DNA of 27,792 nucleotides from Nitrososphaeria archaeon (lineage in GTDB: Archaea > Thermoproteota > Nitrososphaeria > JACIWG01). The translations under genes and the position numbers were made by a program. Positions 22,761 to 27,792 of this stretch are shown here, in pieces. Numbering within the stretch: position 1 is the first letter of the stretch; each line of letters starts with the position of its first letter. The notes beneath the pieces are model-generated. The model searched no databases and was not told where the DNA came from. It saw only the letters and a list, made by a program, of their open reading frames with translations. The stretch covers positions 1-27,792 of the forward strand of contig JACIWG010000004.1 of the NCBI GenBank assembly GCA_014361085.1. The letters are read 5' to 3'.

Positions 22761-23262
22761 AATAGAGAGAGATAAAAGGGTGACTACACATGTTGGGTTG
22801 GTTGCTAGAGCTTTTGGTGCCAAGGGAATATTTATAACAAATGCAGAAAATGAAATAAAATCTAAAATTGATCAAGTAACAAGGATTTGGGGAGGACCAT
22901 TCATTTGTGAACTAATTGATGTTGATTGGAAGAAGTTTATTTCAAATTGGAAAAATGAGAATGGCATAATAATACATTTAACAATGTATGGTTTACCAGT
23001 AGAAGAAAAGATAGATGAGATAAGGTTAAGAAAAGAGAAAAAATTGGTTGTAGTTGGTGCTGAAAAGGTTCCCAATGAACTGTATTATTTGAGTGATTAC
23101 AACATATCAATAACCAATCAACCACATTCTGAAATTGCAGCACTTGCACTATTTTTGGATAGATTTTATAGTGGAAAAGAGTTAAGTTTAAAATTTAGTA
23201 ATGCAAAACTAAAAATAGTGCCAATGGAAAGGGGAAAGAAGGTAATTGAAAGTAGAATATGA
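22723..23262 (+). CDS. trm56: tRNA cytidine-56 2'-O-methyltransferase Trm56
   Basis: A SPOUT enzyme, nearly restricted to archaea, that methylates C56 in the tRNA T-loop. The 179-residue product starts MQEEIYVLRIGHRIERDKR and continues TTHVGLVARAFGAKG, a very conserved block; later VVVGAEKVPNELYYLSDYN and NQPHSEIAALALFLDRF complete the knot. TTG codons at 22705 and 22717 would add six or two residues, but ATG 22723 fits the usual short lead to VLRIGHR. It overlaps hflX by 38 nt and tfe by 17 nt. Its target T-loop is the part interrupted in this window's tRNA-His. Confidence 0.92.
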   Translation: MQEEIYVLRIGHRIERDKRVTTHVGLVARAFGAKGIFITNAENEIKSKIDQVTRIWGGPFICELIDVDWKKFISNWKNENGIIIHLTMYGLPVEEKIDEIRLRKEKKLVVVGAEKVPNELYYLSDYNISITNQPHSEIAALALFLDRFYSGKELSLKFSNAKLKIVPMERGKKVIESRI

Positions 23263-23761
23263 AGATTCGTTTGTAAAGGCAGCCAGCTTACTTGGTGGAG
23301 AAGAATATATTAGAGTAGCTAGAGCTCTACTAAATAATGAAAATGCGACAGATGAGGAAATAGCTAGTGCTACTGGACTGAAAATAAATATAGTTAGACG
23401 TGTACTATATGACCTTTTTGGCCACTCCTTAATTTCCGGAGTTAGAGTAAGGGATCCTAAAAAAGGGTGGTTTGTGTACAGATGGCAAGCACGTAGGGAT
23501 CAGACAGAAAGTTTTATTGAAAGCCAAAAGAGAAAGATACTAGAAAAACTTAAACAAAGGCTTGAGTATGAAGAAAATAACGAATTTTACCATTGTGGAA
23601 CAACTACCTGCCAAAAATTAACCTTTATTGAGGCAATGGAAAATTTATTCAAGTGCCCAGTTTGTGGTAAAACATTAAATCTTATTAAAGACGAAGAATT
23701 TAAAGAGGCGTTAAGATGGAAAATACAACAAATAGAAGAAGAACTAGAGAAGAAACAATAG
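23246..23761 (+). CDS. tfe: Transcription initiation factor E alpha subunit (TFE)
   Basis: A 171-residue TFE-alpha that helps open promoters with TBP, TFB and RNA polymerase. The N-terminal winged helix (ARALLNNENATDEEIASATG, VRRVLYDLFGHSLIS) carries the WFVYRWQ wing, followed by a coiled helix and a C-terminal zinc ribbon with Cys of YHCGTTTC and KCPVCGK. The start is TTG 23246, with AAGGT a few bases upstream, inside the end of trm56. The 3' end overlaps the HD-domain gene by 46 nt. Confidence 0.93.
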   Translation: MKVEYEDSFVKAASLLGGEEYIRVARALLNNENATDEEIASATGLKINIVRRVLYDLFGHSLISGVRVRDPKKGWFVYRWQARRDQTESFIESQKRKILEKLKQRLEYEENNEFYHCGTTTCQKLTFIEAMENLFKCPVCGKTLNLIKDEEFKEALRWKIQQIEEELEKKQ

Positions 23762-24318
23762 TCAATGATAACATTATAAATGAACTTAGAGATTTTGGAT
23801 ACAATGAATATTTAATAAAACATAGCATTTTAGTTGCGAAAATTGCAAACAAAATTGTTCAATATTTAAAGAAAAACGGTTGCATAGTTGATGAAACAGC
23901 GGTTCTAAAGGGTGCATTATTGCATGATGTAGGGAGGACAATAGAACATTCTGTTAGGCATGGATATTTAGGCGGAGAAATATTACGTAAGAAAGGCTAT
24001 GAAGAAAAAATCTGTTTGATAGCAGAAAGGCATGTGGGTGGAGGAATAAGTAAGGAGGAAAGTGTAAATTTAGGGATGCCACCAAAAGATTATTTGCCAG
24101 TATCTTTAGAAGAAAAAATAGTATGTTTAGCAGATAAATATGTAGAAGATAACATTATCAGTTCAATTGAAAAAACACTTAGTAAACTTGAACAACAATT
24201 AGGAAAAGGGAACATTGCAAACAAAAGAATATTGGAAATAAAGAGAGAAATTGAAGGATTAATGCAAAAGAAAATGGACGAATTAATAAAAGAAATAAGT
24301 GAGGAGGAAAATTATTAA
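23716..24318 (+). CDS. HD-domain phosphohydrolase, function unknown
   Basis: A 200-residue protein of the HD superfamily. The metal ligands are visible: His36 (IKHSILVAKIANK), His70-Asp71 (GALLHDVGRT), His106 (ERHVGGG) and Asp140 (CLADKYVED). Such proteins hydrolyse nucleotides or phosphoesters; the archaeal subfamily of this length has no firm substrate. ATG 23716, preceded by GAGGCG, lies inside tfe; no later start gives the complete domain, though the first 15 residues are poorly conserved in appearance. A helical C-terminal tail follows the domain. It is last in the mbf1-hflX-trm56-tfe run. Confidence 0.8.
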   Translation: MENTTNRRRTREETIVNDNIINELRDFGYNEYLIKHSILVAKIANKIVQYLKKNGCIVDETAVLKGALLHDVGRTIEHSVRHGYLGGEILRKKGYEEKICLIAERHVGGGISKEESVNLGMPPKDYLPVSLEEKIVCLADKYVEDNIISSIEKTLSKLEQQLGKGNIANKRILEIKREIEGLMQKKMDELIKEISEEENY

Positions 24319-24797
24319 GGTATTTCTTTTGATAAGCTTTCTAAATTGTCTTTTATTTTAATCAGTTTCCCTTTTAAGACACTTAATTTCTCTTTTAAAA
24401 GAGAAAATTCTTTTTCTAATTCTTCCCTCTTCTTTCTCTCTTCATCGTATCTTCTCTCAGTGAATAATTCTAACTTTACACCTTCCTTAACAAACTTTTC
24501 GTACGTTTCTCTAACTAATTGCCCCGCTTTTGTTTTTCCAGTTAAATGATTACGTATAGTTGCCTCTGTTCGACCAAGTTCTTCAGCAATCTGACTTATA
24601 GTCATATTTGCCTTTTGCCTAGCAAAAGCGGCAGCGGCAACAGCAAGTGAGTCGATCCAAGTAAGCCTTTCTTCAGGATTCTTTAGAATTTCATCCAATA
24701 TTTCCTGTTTAGATAATGTACCTATCAGTAAACAGTACTCGAGTTTATGTATTTCATCCCTACCTATAGGATTTAATGACACTTCAATTTCATTCAT
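24315..24797 (-). CDS. HTH regulator with coiled-coil tail, KaiC-associated
   Basis: A 160-residue protein. An N-terminal helical part contains RLTWIDSLAVAAAAFARQKA (44-63), then an HTH (MTISQIAEELGRTEATIRNH, 65-84), then KTKAGQLVRETYEKFV, and finally a charged coiled coil (about 116-155). Proteins of this type are found beside single-domain KaiC-like ATPases in many archaea. ATG 24797 follows GGAGGTG with ideal spacing; a GTG at 24806 lies inside that site and is unlikely. It overlaps the kaiC-like gene by 8 nt, so the two are coupled. DNA binding is inferred from the HTH; targets are unknown. Confidence 0.8.
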   Translation of the reverse strand: MNEIEVSLNPIGRDEIHKLEYCLLIGTLSKQEILDEILKNPEERLTWIDSLAVAAAAFARQKANMTISQIAEELGRTEATIRNHLTGKTKAGQLVRETYEKFVKEGVKLELFTERRYDEERKKREELEKEFSLLKEKLSVLKGKLIKIKDNLESLSKEIP

Positions 24798-25566
24798 CGG
24801 TACCACCTCCTATTTCTGATGGGGAGACTTGTTGTCTATAAACTTTTAGAGTCTGTTTAGGATAAATCTGAATACCTTTGTTAGTTATTTCAAATGGATG
24901 ACGACTCATTGAATGAGATGTGCCTCTCATTTTCCAAATGATTATACTTCTGTACAATCTACCATCTATTTCATCTAAATCTAATCTGATTATTCCATCA
25001 ACTGCATGTTCAACCCCTGGACCACCAAAACCTCTTTCTGTAATACTAACTTGTGATACAAGAAGTGACGTGCAACCTATACCTGATAAAAGTTTCTTTA
25101 ACTGAAGAACTACACTTCGTGCTATGACTGGCTTTGTTATATACAATGTGGTTACAGAATCAACAACAACTCTACTGGCGTTCAAGTCTTTTATAGCAGT
25201 TCTTAACACATCTAGTAAAGTTTGCACGTCATCAACTGATTTAACAACATATCGTTCCCTTTTGGCTGCTTCACCAAATCCTCCTGTAAATGCATCTATA
25301 ACTGCAAATTTTCCTTGTTCCTCAAACCTTTTAGGATCCCATCCCAGTTGAGCCATATTTATTCTTACTTGAACCGGATGCTCTTCTAACGCTACATAAA
25401 TGCCTGGTTCACCTCTAACGAGCCCATTATAAATATATTGCATAGCAAAAATTGTTTTTCCGGTTCCAGGACCTCCTGCAATCAATACAATATTTCTTTT
25501 AGGTATTCCACCATTCACTAGTTCATCAAAACCTGGAATACCGGTAAAGACGCGCTCTATTTCCAT
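24790..25566 (-). CDS. KaiC-like RecA-superfamily ATPase, single domain
   Basis: A 258-residue protein with one KaiC domain. It starts with TGIPGFDELVNGGIPKRN, has Walker A GGPGTGKT (31-38), the paired catalytic glutamates E61-E62 (ALEEHP), a Walker B strand ASRVVVDSVTTLY and the RSIIIWKMRGTSHS segment near the end. These stand-alone archaeal KaiC homologues are signalling ATPases rather than clock proteins. ATG 25566 follows GGGTGA; a GTG at 25575 overlaps that site and is less likely. It is co-transcribed with the HTH partner. Confidence 0.9.
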   Translation of the reverse strand: MEIERVFTGIPGFDELVNGGIPKRNIVLIAGGPGTGKTIFAMQYIYNGLVRGEPGIYVALEEHPVQVRINMAQLGWDPKRFEEQGKFAVIDAFTGGFGEAAKRERYVVKSVDDVQTLLDVLRTAIKDLNASRVVVDSVTTLYITKPVIARSVVLQLKKLLSGIGCTSLLVSQVSITERGFGGPGVEHAVDGIIRLDLDEIDGRLYRSIIIWKMRGTSHSMSRHPFEITNKGIQIYPKQTLKVYRQQVSPSEIGGGTDE

Positions 25567-25609
25567 TTCTGTCACCCTTTTATTATTACATTAGACTAGA
25601 TAAATTTTA

Positions 25610-25684
25610 TAGCGAGGGGTGGATTTGAACCACCGGTCTGCGGGTTATGAGCCCGCCGGGATAACCTAGCTTCCCCACCTCGCT
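25610..25684 (-). tRNA. Initiator tRNA-Met(CAT)
   Basis: On the minus strand the acceptor AGCGAGG pairs with CCTCGCT, discriminator A at 25610. The A1:U72 pair and the three consecutive G:C pairs next to the anticodon loop (GCGGG-CTCATAA-CCCGC) mark an initiator. The T-arm is GGTGG-TTCAAAT-CCACC. CCA is not encoded and no intron is present. Confidence 0.93.
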
Positions 25685-25706
25685 ATAGTTTTGGCAGAAA
25701 CTGGAG

Positions 25707-25718
25707 AATTTAAATTTT
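25707..25718 (-). promoter_or_regulatory. Putative TATA box for initiator tRNA-Met
   Basis: An AAAATTTAAATT box on the minus strand lies 23-34 nt upstream of the tRNA 5' end, between the tRNA and the stop of tiaS. Confidence 0.45.
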
Positions 25719-25729
25719 TTGTTTTATTC

Positions 25730-27070
25730 TCAATTAAATTGCCTATAAAATAAAGATTCATCAAATGGCGCGTTTATCCTGAGATCTATAGTATAATATT
25801 GTATAGGTTTGGTTAAATGGCGATGAGCGGAGGGGGGAGGAATATAAATTCCTGGAGTAATATTTCTTGGTATAATTTTCTTCTCCTTTATAAGATTTGG
25901 GAAACTTGATTTACATTTTTTACATTTAAATCCCTTATTTTTTCCTAAAGATTTTGTCCGATGGCCGCATTTAGGACAAAGTGGATTTCCATATATGTAA
26001 TCTTCTGCTAATTCTAGGATATTTATATATTCGATGTTGAGTAATTTCAAGGGATATCTTCTGTTGGGAGGTCTCACACCACCACCAACTTCTATGTAAT
26101 CACCAACCCTTAACTGGAGGATAATATTTCTAAATGCTTTTGTTGGTTCATAGGCTGCACAATTTATTTCAGATGTGCCATCACTTAATAAGAAAAATAC
26201 GTGGCCTCCATTTGATATTATAGGATTGGTTCTCACATGACCTTTAACTTTTACTGAATAATATGGCTTTACATCACATATTTTAAATGGAAAATTTAAA
26301 TGCGCATTAGTTCCTTGATTAGTTTTAAAAATAAGAAAATGTGAGATTTCCTCATCCACTTTTATCATATTAAAAGCTTCAACTAATTTATTTGGAGAAA
26401 TACCTCTGATCCCAAATAGAATGGGATCATTACCATGTGGAGTAACTAAAATTCTTTTACTAATTGGATCATAATTATTATACGTGTATGGAAAAGTCTG
26501 TTCTGACATTTTTATTATAGATTCCTTGTCAACTTTCCTTGGAAGACCAAAATTTTTTGGAAGACGGTAACATATTAATTCATAAGTGTGTTCTGTTAAA
26601 GGATTAGCTAATGCAGCTAACGCACCAATAAGGCCAAGGTCACCGCCATAAGTTTTATAGAGAATATTATGCTTTTGTATAATTGATTTAGCCTTTTTTA
26701 CGCTTAAAACCTTGTATAAGGCCTCTTCTGAAAAATTTATAAGTTCTTTTGTAATAGATTCTTCTTCACATAAAATTATAGCTGGTGTTGATTTTTTAGC
26801 TGCTTTGGTGTAATTTTCGTAAACTATTTGATTAGCAATCTCAAATACTTTATCTTTGTTATCATATATGAAAATTATTGAAACAGCACCGTTACCTCTT
26901 GTTTTCCAAGGTATGTTCGGATTTAAACGAACCAGATGAGGATAGTCAATGAATGAGACACCAATTGGAATTAATTCTTTTATTATCTGCGACAGAGCAT
27001 AAGTTGTACAACCATAATATTGAGTATCTATGTCATCTAAACTTAGACGTAGGATTTTTTTCTTGTACAT
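25730..27070 (-). CDS. tiaS: tRNA(Ile2) 2-agmatinylcytidine synthetase TiaS
   Basis: A 446-residue archaeal enzyme that joins agmatine to C34 of tRNA-Ile(CAU), allowing it to read AUA. Visible parts: the N-terminal kinase-like domain with LSLDDIDTQYYGCTTY, PHLVRLNPNIPWKTRGNGA, the GDLGLIGALAALANPL stretch, RILVTPHGNDPILFGIRG, an OB fold (HVRTNPIISNGGHVFFLLSDG) and a C-terminal zinc ribbon (CPKCGHRT, FKCKKCKS). The family motif DDTDS reads DDIDT here. Length is normal. ATG 27070 is the start. It lies upstream of initiator tRNA-Met on the same strand. Confidence 0.93.
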   Translation of the reverse strand: MYKKKILRLSLDDIDTQYYGCTTYALSQIIKELIPIGVSFIDYPHLVRLNPNIPWKTRGNGAVSIIFIYDNKDKVFEIANQIVYENYTKAAKKSTPAIILCEEESITKELINFSEEALYKVLSVKKAKSIIQKHNILYKTYGGDLGLIGALAALANPLTEHTYELICYRLPKNFGLPRKVDKESIIKMSEQTFPYTYNNYDPISKRILVTPHGNDPILFGIRGISPNKLVEAFNMIKVDEEISHFLIFKTNQGTNAHLNFPFKICDVKPYYSVKVKGHVRTNPIISNGGHVFFLLSDGTSEINCAAYEPTKAFRNIILQLRVGDYIEVGGGVRPPNRRYPLKLLNIEYINILELAEDYIYGNPLCPKCGHRTKSLGKNKGFKCKKCKSSFPNLIKEKKIIPRNITPGIYIPPPSAHRHLTKPIQYYTIDLRINAPFDESLFYRQFN

Positions 27071-27162
27071 TAGCGCAATAGTGGAAAATTAAATTATATT
27101 AAAAAATTGGAATTTATACTGTTAAGTAGCTCATTTGTATTAAAGGACTAATTTAGTCGACA

Positions 27163-27396
27163 CTATTCTTCAACGACTATCATTGTTAGCGTGGAACGAA
27201 CTTTGTCTAGTCTTCTTATTTTCCATGTTATTGTATCCTTTACTTTATCCATGCTATCGGCTTGTATTTTAGCAATTATGTCGTATACGCCGTATACAAC
27301 ATATACTTCTTTAACTTCTTCGATCTTCTTCAGTTCTTTAACTAATTCTTCTTCTGTTCCTAAATCTGCATTTATTAGAACAAATGCTAATGGCAT
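27163..27396 (-). CDS. Stand-alone Lrp/AsnC ligand-binding (RAM) domain protein
   Basis: A 77-residue protein consisting only of the effector-binding domain of Lrp/AsnC regulators, with no HTH. It begins PLAFVLINADLGTEEELVKEL and continues VKEVYVVYGVYDIIAKIQ, ending in the usual STLTMIVVEE strand. Such solo domains oligomerise and bind amino acids in other archaea; this one's ligand is unknown. It precedes tiaS by 92 nt and is divergent from tsr3. Confidence 0.88.
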   Translation of the reverse strand: MPLAFVLINADLGTEEELVKELKKIEEVKEVYVVYGVYDIIAKIQADSMDKVKDTITWKIRRLDKVRSTLTMIVVEE

Positions 27397-27475
27397 ATTT
27401 TATCCATCTTAATAAGAAAAAAGAAGACGATATTAAACTTTTCTCTTTAATCTTATGTGTAAAGGAAAAAAAATT

Positions 27476-27487
27476 CTTATAAATATT
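27476..27487 (+). promoter_or_regulatory. Putative TATA box for tsr3
   Basis: CTTATAAATATT lies 31-42 nt upstream of ATG 27518, leaving a short leader that contains AAGGA. Confidence 0.45.
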
Positions 27488-27517
27488 GAGAGGAACAGAG
27501 ATCGTAGATAAAGGAAA

Positions 27518-27792
27518 ATGAAACTTTACATAGTTAATCTTAATGATTGTGATCCAAGGAGGTGTACAGCAAGGAAGTTAAAGAAATTTGGTTTAGCCAA
27601 ATTTATTGGAAGAAGAAAAGGGATTGCAAAGGGAGCAATTCTATTAAATCCCTTTTCTGATAGAGTGCTATCCAAGGAGGATAGGGAAATAATAGAAAAT
27701 AGGGGAATTGTTGCATTAGACGGTAGCTGGAAAAGGATTGAAGAAAAAGATTTTTTAATGTATAATAGACTATTTATTTTCAGAGCATTACC
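27518..27792 (+). CDS. tsr3: Tsr3-like 16S rRNA aminocarboxypropyltransferase, N-terminal part
   Basis: The frame is open to the right edge (91 codons). It starts MKLYIVNLNDCDPRRCTARK, then LKKFGLAKFIG, KGAILLNPFSDRVLSKEDRE and IVALDGSWKRIE, the order of Tsr3 (DUF367), a SPOUT-like enzyme that adds the aminocarboxypropyl group of SAM to a modified uridine or pseudouridine of small-subunit rRNA. That position is the one whose N1-methylation is made by Nep1, also encoded in this window. The family's LDCSW motif reads LDGSW here. An AAGGA lies 2 nt before the ATG. Confidence 0.87.
   Translation, partial: MKLYIVNLNDCDPRRCTARKLKKFGLAKFIGRRKGIAKGAILLNPFSDRVLSKEDREIIENRGIVALDGSWKRIEEKDFLMYNRLFIFRAL

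Noticed and set aside
24790..25566. Circadian clock KaiC.
   Set aside because: Only one KaiC domain is present and no KaiA or KaiB is nearby; single-domain archaeal homologues are not clock components.
1..27792. Search for CRISPR arrays, insertion sequences, integrase or attachment sites next to tRNAs.
   Set aside because: No regularly spaced repeats, transposase, integrase or duplicated tRNA 3' ends were seen; the region is core chromosome.

Overview
The window is a compact, AT-rich segment of an archaeal chromosome. The gene content is diagnostic: A-type ATPase subunits A, B and D, SRP54, aIF5A, TFE, MBF1, RpoF, aNAC, eukaryote-like ribosomal proteins (eS1, uL16/L10e, eS19, eL21, eL31, eL39), Nep1, Nob1, RNase P component 4, TiaS, Trm56, TrmJ and Tsr3. 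Starts combine leaderless TATA-box promoters with Shine-Dalgarno sites of the GGTGA or GGAGG type. No insertion sequence, phage gene or CRISPR array is visible. The lineage cannot be fixed by eye. A KaiC/HTH pair and a tRNA intron outside the anticodon loop point towards the Thermoproteota/TACK side, while the first gene is a methanogen-type SerRS, so a deep or uncultivated lineage is plausible (inference).

Layout. 1-6.2 kb: C-terminal part of SerRS and eS1 (+), a YchF-like GTPase (-), an NAD(P)H oxidoreductase (+), L10e (-), then TrmJ and a DRG-like protein with a ruined GTPase core (+). 6.2-11.3 kb: one minus-strand operon atpA-atpB-atpD-rsmA-hemK-like. 11.5-12.7 kb: eS19, PDCD5-like protein, eL39 (51 aa) and eL31 (+), meeting rnp4 (-). 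13.0-15.0 kb: nep1, tRNA-Gly(TCC), tRNA-Val(GAC), an SDR and an intron-containing tRNA-His(GTG) (+). 15.0-17.4 kb: aIF5A, then nadK-nob1-moaE (-). 17.5-20.1 kb: srp54, eL21, rpoF and a DUF655 gene (+). 20.1-20.9 kb: a PUA protein and aNAC (-). 21.1-24.3 kb: mbf1, hflX, trm56, tfe and an HD hydrolase in overlapping order (+). 24.3-27.4 kb: AsnC-type ligand-binding protein, tiaS, initiator tRNA-Met, and a KaiC-like ATPase with an HTH partner (-). From 27.5 kb: the start of tsr3 (+).

Nearly everything serves information processing: ribosome assembly and rRNA modification (Nep1, RsmA, Nob1, Tsr3), tRNA synthesis and modification (SerRS, TrmJ, Trm56, TiaS, RNase P), transcription (RpoF, TFE, MBF1) and nascent-chain targeting (SRP54, NAC), with the ATPase as the main metabolic block. 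No stretch above 300 bases lacks a gene.

The most notable signals are: a 21-nt intron in the T-loop of tRNA-His that folds into a textbook bulge-helix-bulge; a DRG-family protein with an intact N-terminus and TGS domain but without G1, G3 and G4 motifs; a DUF655 gene whose conserved N-terminus lies upstream of any ATG/GTG/TTG, suggesting an AUC start; a CoA-disulfide-reductase-like enzyme whose redox Cys43 is Gly; relocation of the rsmA-hemK pair behind atpABD; and convergent gene pairs that all overlap or abut.
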